From assembly GCA_913055155.1 (NCBI GenBank), contig CAJXJR010000017.1, positions 1 through 61,758 of the forward strand: 61,758 nt of DNA, read 5' to 3'. The position numbers were made by a program, and so were the translations under genes. Source of the DNA: an uncultured Erythrobacter sp. Its GTDB lineage: Bacteria; Pseudomonadota; Alphaproteobacteria; Sphingomonadales; Sphingomonadaceae. Numbering within the stretch: position 1 is the stretch's first letter; every line of letters starts with the position of its first letter. Shown piece by piece: positions 10,993 through 20,210 of this stretch. Under the pieces are notes generated by a model. The model did not search any database. It was not told where the DNA came from and saw nothing but the letters and a program-made list of their open reading frames with translations.

Positions 10993-11882
10993 TCTACCGC
11001 GTCCGCCATACCAGCACGATCAGCTATGCCGCGCCGGTAACCCAGGCGCAGTTCAACCTGCGGCTGGTGCCATGGCCGTGGCCGGGGCAGGAACTGCAAG
11101 GCTGCCAGTTGCGCATCACGCCGACGCCCGCCTTACGCCAGCAGGCGCCGGGTCCTTACTGCGTCAACACCACGCACATCGGCTTTGCCCGGCCGCTGGC
11201 CAAGCTGGAGGTAACGAGCGAATTCACCATGGCAATCGATCCGCCGCCGATGCCGACAGATGGCCCGGTCGACGCACGCCTGCGCACCGAGGCAGCCGGG
11301 GTGGCCGACTTGTCGGTCATGTCGCCTGTCCCGTACCTGTTCGCCTCTCGCATTGCCGGGATCGATGACGAGATCGGCAGCTGGGCCGCGCCGCACCTGC
11401 TGCCCGAAGCGGGCGTGGTGAACTCGGTTTCGTCGCTGATGGCTGCGATCCATGCCGAGTTTACTTACAGCACCACGGCCACCACCAGCGCCACGCCGCC
11501 CGAAGAAGCCTTCGCCAGGCGCGAGGGCGTGTGCCAGGATTTCGCCCACATCATGGTCATGGCGCTGCGCAGCCACGGGATCCCGGCAGCCTATGTCAGC
11601 GGCTACCTGCGCACCCTGCCCCCGCCGGGCAAGCCCAGGCTGGTGGGCGCCGATGCCATGCATGCCTGGGTGAACGTGTGGTGCGGGCAGGACCTGGGCT
11701 GGGTCGGGTTCGACCCGACCAACAATTGCCTGGCGCGCGAGGATCACATCCTGATCGGCATGGGCCGCGACTATGCCGATGTCTCGCCGATCGACGGCAC
11801 CTTTATCGGCAATGCCCCGCAGAAGATGCAATCCGCCGTCGACGTGACGCTGGCCGAAGAGAGCGCGCTCACTCCATCGTGA
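10989..11882 (+). CDS. transglutaminase-like cysteine peptidase family protein
   Basis: This 297-residue protein has a bacterial transglutaminase-like N-terminal domain ([20 protein letters not shown]) followed by the catalytic core. The triad is visible: Cys in EGVCQDFAHIMV, His in GADAMHAWVNVW and Asp in VGFDPTNNC. There is no signal peptide, so it should act in the cytoplasm. It is the last gene of the DUF2126/ATP-grasp operon and starts at an ATGA overlap. It ends 14 bases inside the convergent flavoprotein gene. The family can hydrolyse or transfer amide bonds. Here it probably removes or remodels what the ATP-grasp enzyme makes. The proteasome-like peptidase that accompanies some such operons is absent from this window. 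Confidence 0.88.
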   Translation: MIYRVRHTSTISYAAPVTQAQFNLRLVPWPWPGQELQGCQLRITPTPALRQQAPGPYCVNTTHIGFARPLAKLEVTSEFTMAIDPPPMPTDGPVDARLRTEAAGVADLSVMSPVPYLFASRIAGIDDEIGSWAAPHLLPEAGVVNSVSSLMAAIHAEFTYSTTATTSATPPEEAFARREGVCQDFAHIMVMALRSHGIPAAYVSGYLRTLPPPGKPRLVGADAMHAWVNVWCGQDLGWVGFDPTNNCLAREDHILIGMGRDYADVSPIDGTFIGNAPQKMQSAVDVTLAEESALTPS

Positions 11883-13479
11883 CGAAGCGCTTGAAGCTGC
11901 CGCCATCGGCCAGCACTTCACGCGCGCAGTTGTGGCCCGGCGCACCGGTCACGCCGCCGCCGGGATGGGTGCCCGACCCGCACATGTAGAGCCCCTTTAG
12001 CGGCCCGCGATAGGCGCCGTGGCCCAGCACCGGGCGCGCCGACCACAGCTGGTCCAGGCTCATGTGCCCGTGGAAGATGTCGCCACCGACAAGGCCGAAC
12101 TTGCGGTAAAGGCCCTTGGGGCTGAGCACCTGCTTGCCGAGGATCGAGGCTCGGAAACCCGGCGCTTGGGCCTCCACCGTGTCGATGATGGTATCGACCG
12201 CCTTGTCCTCCTCCTCGTCCCAGTCCCTGCCATCGGGCAGTTCGGGCGCGAATTGCTGGCAGAACAGGCTGGCGACATGCTGGCCTTGCGGCGCAAGGCT
12301 GTCGTCCACCGTGCTGGGGATCAGCATTTCGACGATCGGCGCCTTCGACCAGCCGTGTGCCTTCGCATCGAGGAAGGCCTTGTCCATGTAGTCCAGCGTG
12401 GGCGCGATAATGATGCCGGAGCTGTGATGCTCGCCCGGTTCGGGCAGCGCGGTAAAGCGCGGCAGTTCGGAAAGCGCCACGTTCATGCGGAAGGTGCCGC
12501 CACCCGCCTTGAACCCGCGCATGCGGCGGCGAAAATCCTCGGGCTGGTGCGAGGGGTCGAGCATCTTGCCGTAAAGCAGCCTGGGCCCGACATTGGCGAT
12601 CACCCGCTTCGCCGCGATCTCCTCGCCGCTGTCCAGCTTCACGCCCACCGCGCGGTCGCCATCGACCAGCACCTGGTCCACCGGGCTTTCGAGGCTGATC
12701 TCCACCCCTGCATCCTGGCACACTTTCGCCATGATCTGCGTGATCGTGCCCATGCCGCCCACGCAGTGCCCCCAGGCGCCCTTCTTGCCGTTCACCTCAC
12801 CAAACACGTGGTGCAGCAGCACGTAGGCACTGCCGGGCGTATCGGGGCTGGCGTAGTTGCCGACCACGGCATCGAAACCGAAGGCGGCCTTCACCGGCTC
12901 GCTTTCGAACCACTGGTCAAGGAAGCTGGTGGCGGACTTGGTGAACAGGTCCAGTACGTTGCGCTTCGCCTGCAGGTCCAGCCGCGACAGGCCCCAGCCC
13001 TGCGCCGCGCCGGCCAGCAGGGTGCGCAAGCCATCGCCCACGTTGGGGGGCGATTTCAGCGCCAGGTCGCGCAGCACTTCGGCCACGCCCTCCAGCGCGT
13101 CGTAATAGGCGGGCAGCGCTTCGGCGTCCCGTTCGGAGAACTTGCGGAACTCGGCCTGCGTGCGTTCAAGCCCGCCGCCCAGCTTCAGGTAGCCGCCATC
13201 CGGTTGCGGCAGGAAGTTGGAAATCGGTCGCTCGATCACGCGGTAACCGTGGTCGGCCAGCCGCATGTCGGCGATCACCCTGGGTTGCAGCAGGCTGACG
13301 GTGTAACTGGCCACCGAATTGCGGAAACCGGGATGGAATTCCTCGGTCACCGCCGCTCCGCCCACCACGTCGCGCCGCTCCACGATCCGTACCTTCAGGC
13401 CCGCCTGAGCGAGATAGAAGGCACACACAAGGCCGTTGTGACCACCGCCGATGATGACCGCGTCGTAGTGCCGGCTCAT
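11869..13479 (-). CDS. phytoene dehydrogenase-like FAD-dependent oxidoreductase
   Basis: This 536-residue flavoprotein has an N-terminal Rossmann FAD site (DAVIIGGGHNGLVCAFYLAQAG then VERRDVVGGAAVTEE). The C-terminal FAD segment is GLYMCGSGTHPGGGVTGAPGHN. It belongs to the phytoene desaturase/PYROXD2-like superfamily, but no carotenoid gene is nearby, so a role in carotenoid synthesis is not supported. The start is ATG 13479, which overlaps the Rieske stop codon as ATGA. Longer starts would run back into the upstream gene. It is the last gene of an operon with an APC permease and a Rieske oxygenase, so it may oxidise an intermediate of the same catabolic route. I cannot name the substrate. 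Confidence 0.85.
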   Translation of the reverse strand: MSRHYDAVIIGGGHNGLVCAFYLAQAGLKVRIVERRDVVGGAAVTEEFHPGFRNSVASYTVSLLQPRVIADMRLADHGYRVIERPISNFLPQPDGGYLKLGGGLERTQAEFRKFSERDAEALPAYYDALEGVAEVLRDLALKSPPNVGDGLRTLLAGAAQGWGLSRLDLQAKRNVLDLFTKSATSFLDQWFESEPVKAAFGFDAVVGNYASPDTPGSAYVLLHHVFGEVNGKKGAWGHCVGGMGTITQIMAKVCQDAGVEISLESPVDQVLVDGDRAVGVKLDSGEEIAAKRVIANVGPRLLYGKMLDPSHQPEDFRRRMRGFKAGGGTFRMNVALSELPRFTALPEPGEHHSSGIIIAPTLDYMDKAFLDAKAHGWSKAPIVEMLIPSTVDDSLAPQGQHVASLFCQQFAPELPDGRDWDEEEDKAVDTIIDTVEAQAPGFRASILGKQVLSPKGLYRKFGLVGGDIFHGHMSLDQLWSARPVLGHGAYRGPLKGLYMCGSGTHPGGGVTGAPGHNCAREVLADGGSFKRFVTME

Positions 13480-14648
13480 GCGCGGCTCCATCCGGCTGGC
13501 GGCTGCTGTTCCAGCCGCGCTTCGGGAATGATTGCGCGCATCCGGCGGCAGAAATGGGTCAGGCAAACCTCCTTCTCGCTGAGCGGGCCCATCGAGAACG
13601 TGCGCGATTGCATGCCCGCCTGCACGCGAGTGATCAGCGTGGTATCCTCTGCATTCACCTGCCGGTTGATGCGCCAGTTGAGATAGCGTGCGGCCTGCAT
13701 CTCGCGGCGGTCATCGGGCAGGACATAGCTGATCTCGCGGATCAGGCTGGTGGTGGGGCCGGTGGGCAGCCACTGCATGAAATCGACCTGGTCGGGGTAG
13801 ATATCGAAAGCGACATTGGGCCACAGCTTGACGTAGTGCCAGCTGCGCTGGTTCTCTTGCGGCAAGTGCGGCACCGGCGGAAGCAGGCGCTGGTAGAGCC
13901 GTTCGGACCAGTTGGCGCTCTCCCGCTCTGTGAGTTCGCCCCACATGCGATCGACATGCGGTTCGGCTTCCACGCCATAGCTCTTGCCGAAAAGGCGGGT
14001 CAGGCCGGGGTGGGCAACGGGGATGTGCAGGCCGTCCGAGTAATTGTCGCCCACGTTCTTCCAGTTCACCGCGCGCGGGCGCAGGGTGACGCGGCCCAGC
14101 GCCGAAAGATCGGCAAAGCGATAGGGCGCGATCAGCGCTTCGTAGGGCGCCATCATCTCGCTGACCGAAGGCCCGCCATCATCCTCCAGCCGCACGAAGA
14201 CGAAGCCCTGCCACAGTTCCAGCTCCACCGGCACCAGCCCTGCGCGGTCCTTGCCGAGCGCGGGGTAACTGGCCGCATCGGGCACGCCGGTCAGCCGCCC
14301 GTCGAGGTCGTAGGTCCAGGCATGATAGGGGCAGACCAGCTTTTTCGCGCAGCCGCGCGCGCCGTCAACAAGCCTTGATCCGCGGTGGCGGCAGACATTG
14401 GTGAAGGCGCGCAAGCGATCGTCCTGCCCGCGCACCACGATCACGCTTTCGCCGCAATAGTCGAGCGTGTGCCAGTCGCCCGTTTCGGGAATATCGCTCT
14501 GGTGACAGACCACCTGCCAGCTGGGGCGAAACACGCGTTCCAGCTCCAGCGCATGGAATTCGGGATCGTGGTAAGTCCAGGCAGGCAGGCTCCACCCGTC
14601 GAGCGGATCGGCAGCGTCAGCAGCGGTAGCGGCAGCTTGCAAAGTCAC
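13476..14648 (-). CDS. Rieske non-haem iron oxygenase, alpha subunit
   Basis: This 390-residue protein has an N-terminal Rieske [2Fe-2S] domain with ligand pairs in NVCRHRGSRL and LVCPYHAWTYDLDG. The catalytic domain has the mononuclear iron motif VGDNYSDGLHIPVAHPG, with the two His ligands and the bridging Asp. Known relatives hydroxylate aromatic rings or demethylate quaternary amines (choline and carnitine monooxygenase types). The partner reductase is not in the window. The start is GTG 14648, with no strong ribosome site; TTG 14642 is an alternative. It lies 21 bases after the permease gene and overlaps the flavoprotein start. Oxygenase assignment is strong; substrate is unknown, with an amino-acid-derived betaine one possibility because of the permease. 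Confidence 0.88.
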   Translation of the reverse strand: MTLQAAATAADAADPLDGWSLPAWTYHDPEFHALELERVFRPSWQVVCHQSDIPETGDWHTLDYCGESVIVVRGQDDRLRAFTNVCRHRGSRLVDGARGCAKKLVCPYHAWTYDLDGRLTGVPDAASYPALGKDRAGLVPVELELWQGFVFVRLEDDGGPSVSEMMAPYEALIAPYRFADLSALGRVTLRPRAVNWKNVGDNYSDGLHIPVAHPGLTRLFGKSYGVEAEPHVDRMWGELTERESANWSERLYQRLLPPVPHLPQENQRSWHYVKLWPNVAFDIYPDQVDFMQWLPTGPTTSLIREISYVLPDDRREMQAARYLNWRINRQVNAEDTTLITRVQAGMQSRTFSMGPLSEKEVCLTHFCRRMRAIIPEARLEQQPPAGWSRA

Positions 14649-14669
14649 GGTTACGACTGAAACCGCGTT

Positions 14670-15968
14670 TCAGCCGGGCTGTCCAGCCCCCTTGGCCTGC
14701 GTGCGCTGCTCCATCCACCACAGCGGCAATCCTGCCGCCATCAGCGCAATGCCCCACAGGCTGGGCACCAGCCCTGCGCCATAGAGCGTCCACAAGCCAT
14801 AGATCAGGCCGATCAAGGCAAAAGGCCGCGCCACGCGCAGGTGCCATGCCGCGGCCACCAGCGCGATGTAGAACCACAACGCGATGGAGGTGGACAGCAG
14901 CAGCAGGAATTCGAACATCCCCTGCAGGGACGGATCGACGGTAAGCAGCAATGTGAGGGTGGCAAGCCCGCTGCTGAGCACCAGTGCGCCGGTGGGCGAC
15001 CCGGCGCGGTTGGTCTTACCGAACCACTGCGGCAGCATCCCGCGTTCGGCCATGGCGCGCGGCACTTCGCCTTGCAGCAGGATCCACCCGTTCACCGCCC
15101 CCACGCAGCTGACCACGGCAAAGGCCGCCACCAGCGCGGCAGGGCCCGGCCCCCAGAATTGCCCGACGAAAGTTGCAAACGGCGCTGTGGATCCCGCCAC
15201 GTCCTCGGCCGGCAGCAGCAGGGCAATGGCCGAACAGACCACGAGGTAGATCACCCCGACCGCCGCGGTGCCCCACATGGTGGCGCGCGGCACGGTGACT
15301 TCGGGATTGCGCGTGCGCTTGGCGGCAAGGCTGGCACATTCGAAGCCCAGCAGCGCGAACAGCGTCAGCGCCCCGGCAGCGTTGATCGCGCCGGGCGAAA
15401 GCGTGCCGGGATCGAAAGGCTGCAAGTCCGCCTCTCCTCCTGCCAGTGCCAGCACCGCAATCGCCATGACCGCCAGCAGCGGCAGGATCTTGATCGCCAG
15501 CGTCACCACCTGGAATTGCCCCGCCGCCTTCACCCCGCCAAGGTTGAGCAGGGTCAACATCCAGATCATCGCTATCGCCGCGCCGGTGGGCGCCAGCGGG
15601 TGCCAATCGGCCAGCGGGACATAGGCAGAAAGGTAGCTGACCCCGGCAATGGCGATGGTGGCAAGGCCGATCCACAAGGTGATCCAGTAGGACCACATCA
15701 CGACAAAGGCAGTCATCTTGCCGAAGGCTTCCGCAACCAGCCCGGTGGAATCCTCCGCTTGTGGCCGGGCGCGGGTGAGCGCAGCCAGCACCCAGGCCAG
15801 CACCAGCGTGCCGCTGATGGTGACGATCCAGCCGACCACGCCGTTCCAGCCCAGCGGCGCAAGGCTGGCGGGCAGCAGGAAGATGCCGGCACCGATCATG
15901 TTGCCCATGATGAGTGCCGTGGCTGCGACAAAGCCCAGCGGAGCGCGGGTGTCCCCCTGCGCGCTCAA
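14670..15968 (-). CDS. APC-family amino acid/polyamine permease
   Basis: This 432-residue inner-membrane protein has about twelve hydrophobic segments. It begins with the APC signature MGNMIGAGIFLLPASLAPLGWNG in transmembrane helix 1, whose unwound GAGIF loop binds substrate in family members. The C-terminus is short and basic. It is the first gene of an operon with the Rieske oxygenase and the flavoprotein, so it probably imports their substrate, likely an amino acid or related amine. The control region is the roughly 240-base gap to the divergent molybdenum hydroxylase genes. The exact substrate cannot be read from sequence. Confidence 0.88.
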   Translation of the reverse strand: MSAQGDTRAPLGFVAATALIMGNMIGAGIFLLPASLAPLGWNGVVGWIVTISGTLVLAWVLAALTRARPQAEDSTGLVAEAFGKMTAFVVMWSYWITLWIGLATIAIAGVSYLSAYVPLADWHPLAPTGAAIAMIWMLTLLNLGGVKAAGQFQVVTLAIKILPLLAVMAIAVLALAGGEADLQPFDPGTLSPGAINAAGALTLFALLGFECASLAAKRTRNPEVTVPRATMWGTAAVGVIYLVVCSAIALLLPAEDVAGSTAPFATFVGQFWGPGPAALVAAFAVVSCVGAVNGWILLQGEVPRAMAERGMLPQWFGKTNRAGSPTGALVLSSGLATLTLLLTVDPSLQGMFEFLLLLSTSIALWFYIALVAAAWHLRVARPFALIGLIYGLWTLYGAGLVPSLWGIALMAAGLPLWWMEQRTQAKGAGQPG

Positions 15969-16208
15969 GCTGGCGTCCCGTCCAGGCGGCTTACCATTGT
16001 CGATCGATGCATGCCCAACTCCCCCCGAGCCGGTTGTTGTGCAGCCAGCCTAGGGCACAGCGGCTCGATGCGCAAAGCCTTCGCACACTGGCCTTCACGC
16101 ATATCGCCCAATGTCCCTGTTGGCACGCCGCCGCCAGTCCTGTAGACATAGTCAATCAACGCGTTTCTGCGCGCGAACCATTCTGATTAAAAGCGGGAGC
16201 CTTATCCT

Positions 16209-16682
16209 ATGGCCTATCGTGTCACCATCAACGGCGAAACGCGCGAGATAGACGCGCCGGGGGACATGCCCCTGCTCTGGGCCCTGCGTAACGAGCTGGG
16301 CATGGTCGGCACCAAGTTCGGCTGTGGCATCGGCATGTGCGGTGCCTGCACCGTGCATGTGGACGGGCAGGCGACGCGATCGTGCTCGATGCCGCTCTCG
16401 GCAGTCGCAGACAAGGAAGTCTCCACCATCGAATCTTTGGGCGAAACGCCCATCGGCCAGGCCCTGCAGGCCGCATGGCTGGAAGACGACGTGATGCAGT
16501 GCGGCTATTGCCAGGCAGGCCAGCTGATGAATGCCACGGCCCTGCTCAACAACAACCCGAACCCCACCGATGGCGAGATCCAGGCAGCGATGCAGGGCAA
16601 TATCTGCCGCTGCGCCTGCTACACCCGCATCCACGCCGCCATTGCCAAGGTCGCCCGTGACGAGGAGACGGCCAATGCCTGA
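16209..16682 (+). CDS. molybdenum hydroxylase small subunit, two [2Fe-2S] clusters (IorA-like)
   Basis: This 157-residue iron-sulfur protein has both expected clusters: a plant-ferredoxin type (CGIGMCGACTVHVDG, later Cys in TRSC) and an alpha-helical type (CGYCQAGQ, later CRCACYTR). It passes electrons from the molybdenum centre of the large subunit. Size and sequence match isoquinoline 1-oxidoreductase alpha subunits and related aldehyde or N-heterocycle oxidases. A ribosome site (GGGAG) lies upstream of ATG 16209. The gene overlaps the large subunit by 8 bases, so the two are coupled. No FAD subunit gene is present, consistent with a two-subunit enzyme. Confidence 0.93.
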   Translation: MAYRVTINGETREIDAPGDMPLLWALRNELGMVGTKFGCGIGMCGACTVHVDGQATRSCSMPLSAVADKEVSTIESLGETPIGQALQAAWLEDDVMQCGYCQAGQLMNATALLNNNPNPTDGEIQAAMQGNICRCACYTRIHAAIAKVARDEETANA

Positions 16683-18876
16683 TTCCGTGCAGCTTTCCCG
16701 TCGTACCCTGCTGAAGGCCAGCGCCCTTGCCGGCGGTGGTTTCGCGCTGGCCGCCACCTTCCCGATGGCAGGCCGCGCCACCGCGGTTTCCGGTCCTTCG
16801 GAACTGAACGCCTTCATCACCATCAATCCCGACGACACCATCACCATCATCGGCAAGAACCCGGAAATCGGCCAGGGCATCAAGACCATGCTGCCCATGC
16901 TGATTGCAGAGGAACTGGATGCCGACTGGGACAGCGTGACCGTGCAGCAGGCGGATACCAACGCCGCCAAGTACGGCCCGCAGCTGGCCGGCGGTTCCTT
17001 CGCCACGCCGATGAACTGGATTCCCATGCGCCAGGCCGGTGCCGCCGCGCGGGCCATGCTGATGGCTGCCGCCGCGCAGCGCTGGGGCGTGGATGTCGCC
17101 GCGCTGGCCACCGAACCGGGCCGCGTGGTGCAGCCCGGCACCAGCCGTTCGGCCACCTTTGGCGAGCTGGCGAGCGACGCCGCCTACATGGACGTGCCCG
17201 ATCCTGAAAGCCTGACGCTGAAGGACCAGTCCGACTTCCGCATTATCGGCCGCGCCATCGGCGGGGTGGACAGCCCCAAGATCGTGCGCGGGGAGCCGAT
17301 TTTCGGCGTCGATACCCAGCTGCCCGGCATGGTTTATGCCGCGTTCGAGCGTTCGCCGGTGTTCGGCGCACGACTCGTCTCCGCAGATCTGGATGCCGCC
17401 AAGGCCCAGCCCGGCGTGACCGACGCCTTCACCGTGGAAGGCAATCCTGCCGTAGAGCTGGTGGACGGCATTGCCGTGATTGGCAGCAACTGGTGGCTGG
17501 TCAACAAGGCGCGCAGCGCGCTGGCCCCGCAGTGGGACAATGGCGAGTGGGCAAGCCACTCCACCGCCGGCTATGCCCAGGCCGCGCAGGATGCCTGGGC
17601 ATCGGGCCAGGGTGGCGAGGTGTTCGCCGAGAAGGGCGATGCCGAGGCTGCCTTTGCCGAGGCCGACCAGGTGCTGGAAGCTGAATACAGCTATCCCTTC
17701 CTCGCCCACGTGCCGATGGAGCCGATGAACTGCACCGCGCTGATGCACGAAGACGGCACCATGGAGATGTGGGCCCCGTCGCAAACGCCGCAGGGCGGGC
17801 AGCAGGCCGTGGCCAGCTACCTGGGTCTGGAGCCCGCACAGGTGACCGTGCACATTACCCGAATGGGCGGGGGTTTCGGGCGTCGCCTCAACAACGATTA
17901 CATGGTGCAGGTCGCCGCCATCGCCAAGGAAATGCCCGGCACGCCGGTGCAATTGATCTGGAGCCGCGAGGACGACGTTCGCAGCGACTTCTATCGCCCC
18001 GCCGGCTGGCACAAGCTGCGCGCGGCGCTGAACGCCGACGGGCAGATCACCGGCTGGGCCGATCACTTCGTCACCTTCGACTTCCCGGAAGGGGCCTATA
18101 ACCCCGCCGCGATGGCACCGGACGAATTCCCCGCCAAGTACGTCGACAACCTGAAGTTCGAGCAGACCAAGCTGGCCAGCAAGGTACCGATGGGGGCGCT
18201 GCGTGCGCCCACGTCGAACGCCATGGCCTTCGTGATGCAGAGCTTCCTCGACGAAGTGGCCCAGGCCACCGGCAAGGATCTGCCCACGCTGATGCTGGAG
18301 CTGACCGACGGCGTTCCGGCAGAACCGACCACCATGGGCTTCATGGGCCCGCAGCCGGGCTTTTCCGCGCCGCGCCTGCAGGCGGTCACCCGCAAGGTGA
18401 TGGAAATGGCCGACTGGGGCAGCCCGGTGGCGGAAGGCCATGCCAAGGGCTTTGGCTTCTATTACAGCCACATGGGCTATTTCGCCGAAGTGGTGGAAGC
18501 CAGCCTGGACGACCGCAACCGCCCGGTGGTGCACAACGTGTGGGCCGCAGGCGACGTCGGCAGCCAGATCATCAACCCGTTCGGGGCGCTGAACCAGGTG
18601 GAAGGCGCCATCATCGACGGGCTGGGCCAAGCGATCCAGCTGGCGGTGGAAATCGAAGGCGGGGCTGCCGTGCAGTCCAACTTCCACAACTATCCGATCC
18701 CGCGCATGCCGATGACGCCGCAGATCCACGTGGAATGGGTGCTGTCGGACAACGACCCCACCGGGCTTGGCGAACCCGCCCTGCCCCCGGTGATCCCGGC
18801 ACTGACCAACGCGCTGTTCGCCCTCACCGGCAAGCGCGTGCGCAAGCTGCCGATCGATCCTGCGATGTTTGCCTGA
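16675..18876 (+). CDS. molybdenum hydroxylase large subunit, Tat-exported (IorB-like)
   Basis: This 733-residue subunit belongs to the xanthine dehydrogenase superfamily. It starts with a twin-arginine signal (LSRRTLLKAS, hydrophobic to about residue 35), so the folded cofactor-loaded enzyme should be exported to the periplasm. Molybdopterin-binding segments include GQGIKTMLPMLIAEEL and MGGGFGRRLNNDY. The C-terminal GLGEPALPP carries the catalytic Glu of the family. Architecture and length fit IorB-type oxidases, which act on N-heterocycles or aldehydes; the substrate here is unknown. No cytochrome gene for periplasmic electron transfer is adjacent, although many relatives have one. The ATG 16675 start places the Tat signal at the N-terminus. 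Confidence 0.92.
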   Translation: MPDSVQLSRRTLLKASALAGGGFALAATFPMAGRATAVSGPSELNAFITINPDDTITIIGKNPEIGQGIKTMLPMLIAEELDADWDSVTVQQADTNAAKYGPQLAGGSFATPMNWIPMRQAGAAARAMLMAAAAQRWGVDVAALATEPGRVVQPGTSRSATFGELASDAAYMDVPDPESLTLKDQSDFRIIGRAIGGVDSPKIVRGEPIFGVDTQLPGMVYAAFERSPVFGARLVSADLDAAKAQPGVTDAFTVEGNPAVELVDGIAVIGSNWWLVNKARSALAPQWDNGEWASHSTAGYAQAAQDAWASGQGGEVFAEKGDAEAAFAEADQVLEAEYSYPFLAHVPMEPMNCTALMHEDGTMEMWAPSQTPQGGQQAVASYLGLEPAQVTVHITRMGGGFGRRLNNDYMVQVAAIAKEMPGTPVQLIWSREDDVRSDFYRPAGWHKLRAALNADGQITGWADHFVTFDFPEGAYNPAAMAPDEFPAKYVDNLKFEQTKLASKVPMGALRAPTSNAMAFVMQSFLDEVAQATGKDLPTLMLELTDGVPAEPTTMGFMGPQPGFSAPRLQAVTRKVMEMADWGSPVAEGHAKGFGFYYSHMGYFAEVVEASLDDRNRPVVHNVWAAGDVGSQIINPFGALNQVEGAIIDGLGQAIQLAVEIEGGAAVQSNFHNYPIPRMPMTPQIHVEWVLSDNDPTGLGEPALPPVIPALTNALFALTGKRVRKLPIDPAMFA

Positions 18877-18880
18877 GGCT

Positions 18881-19519
18881 TCAGTTCGGGCCGGGCGCGG
18901 TCATGGTGACCACCCGGCCCGCCAGCCGTTCCACTTCCGCGCTGGAATGGCTGACCAGCAGCATCGGCAGGTCCAGCTCGTCGCGCAGCCGCTCGATCAG
19001 CGTCAGCAGCGTCTCCGCACGGCTTTCGTCGAGCGAGGCCAGTGGCTCGTCCAGCAGCAGGAAACGCGGCGCCGCCAGCAAGGCGCGGCCGATGGCCACC
19101 CGCCGTGCCTCCCCGCCTGACAGGGTGGCGGGCAAGCGATCAAGCAAGTGCCCGATCTCCAGCAGGCGCACCACTTCCCCCTGCGTGATGAAGCGCGCGT
19201 CCGCAGGCGCCAGCTTCTCGCCATAGGCGAGGTTGCCGGCCACGCGCTTGTGCGGGAACAGCCGCGCATCCTGGAACACGTAACCCGCGCGGCGCTGCTC
19301 GGGCGGCAGGTCCACGCCTGCCGCGCTGTCGAACAGCACTTCGCCCGCCACTACGATCCGGCCCTCCTGCGGTCGCAGCAACCCCGCGATGGCGTTGAGC
19401 GTGCTGGTCTTGCCGACACCGGATGGCCCGACCAGCGCCGTCAGCTTGGCGTCGGAAGTAAACTCCAGCGCAAACCGGTGATCGTCCACCGCCATGTCGA
19501 TGGTCACGTCAAAGAACAT
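18881..19519 (-). CDS. modC: molybdate ABC transporter ATPase
   Basis: This 212-residue ABC ATPase has Walker A (GPSGVGKTST), a Q-loop in GYVFQDARLFPH, the signature LSGGEARRVAIGRALL and Walker B (FLLLDEPLASLD). Typical ModC proteins carry a C-terminal molybdate-binding (MOP) domain and run to about 350 residues. This one ends straight after the ATPase core, so that regulatory domain is missing. The start at 19519 overlaps the end of modB by 11 bases. It is convergent with, and 4 bases from, the molybdenum hydroxylase gene. Identity as ModC rests on modA and modB in the same operon. Confidence 0.9.
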   Translation of the reverse strand: MFFDVTIDMAVDDHRFALEFTSDAKLTALVGPSGVGKTSTLNAIAGLLRPQEGRIVVAGEVLFDSAAGVDLPPEQRRAGYVFQDARLFPHKRVAGNLAYGEKLAPADARFITQGEVVRLLEIGHLLDRLPATLSGGEARRVAIGRALLAAPRFLLLDEPLASLDESRAETLLTLIERLRDELDLPMLLVSHSSAEVERLAGRVVTMTAPGPN

Positions 19520-20210
19520 GCGCGCGCGTCCCCTGCGATCGGCGCACCAGCCATTCGGACACCAAGAGCGCACCCAGCGAAAGCACGATGGCGATCACCG
19601 CCAGCCGCGCCACTTCGCTTTCCGATCCGGGCACCTGCAACCCGGTGTAGATCGCCAGCGGCAAGGTGCGCGTCTCGCCCGCGATATTGGCGGCAAAGGT
19701 GATGGTCGCGCCGAATTCCCCCAGCGAGCGGGCAAAGCCCAGCATGGCGCCTGCCGCGATGCCAGGCAGGCTGAGCGGCAGGGTGATGGTGAGGAAGGCA
19801 TGCAGCGGCGTTGCGCCCAGCGTGCGCGCCGCGCCCACCAGTCGCCGGTCCACCGCCTCTATCGAAAGCCGCATCGCCCGCACCATCAGCGGCAGCGCCA
19901 TCACCCCCGCCGCCACGGCCGCGCCGGTCCAGTTGAACACCAGCGTCACGCCCAGCGCCTCGTGCAGCCAACCGCCGATCGCGCCGTTGCGCCCCAGCAG
20001 GATCAGCAACAGCCAGCCGGTCACCACCGGCGGCAACACCAGCGGCAGGTGCACCAGCGCATCCAGCAGCATGCGCCCCGGAAATCGCCGCCGCGCGATC
20101 ACCCAGGCGAGGCCATAGGCGATCGGCATGGTCACCAGCACGGCAACCAGGCTGACCTTCAGCGACAGTGCGACAATGGTCCATTCTGCGGGCGAGAGCA
20201 TGGCGTTCAT
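19509..20210 (-). CDS. modB: molybdate ABC transporter permease
   Basis: This 233-residue inner-membrane protein has about five hydrophobic helices. It carries the binding-protein-dependent transport loop ARTLGATPLHAFLTITLPLSLPG, with the EAA-type G that contacts the ATPase, and the ModB-typical ARSLGEFGATITFAANIAGETRT. It starts at an ATGA overlap with modA and overlaps modC, so all three subunits are coupled. It carries molybdate inward for the molybdenum cofactor. Confidence 0.93.
   Translation of the reverse strand: MNAMLSPAEWTIVALSLKVSLVAVLVTMPIAYGLAWVIARRRFPGRMLLDALVHLPLVLPPVVTGWLLLILLGRNGAIGGWLHEALGVTLVFNWTGAAVAAGVMALPLMVRAMRLSIEAVDRRLVGAARTLGATPLHAFLTITLPLSLPGIAAGAMLGFARSLGEFGATITFAANIAGETRTLPLAIYTGLQVPGSESEVARLAVIAIVLSLGALLVSEWLVRRSQGTRAHVL

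Noticed and set aside
11869-13479. Carotenoid synthesis locus, suggested by the phytoene-dehydrogenase-like protein
   Set aside because: No crtB, crtE or crtY neighbours; the gene belongs with a permease and Rieske oxygenase instead.
16546-18729. 727-codon frame opposite the molybdenum hydroxylase large subunit
   Set aside because: Antisense shadow; the forward frame has a Tat signal and full family motifs.
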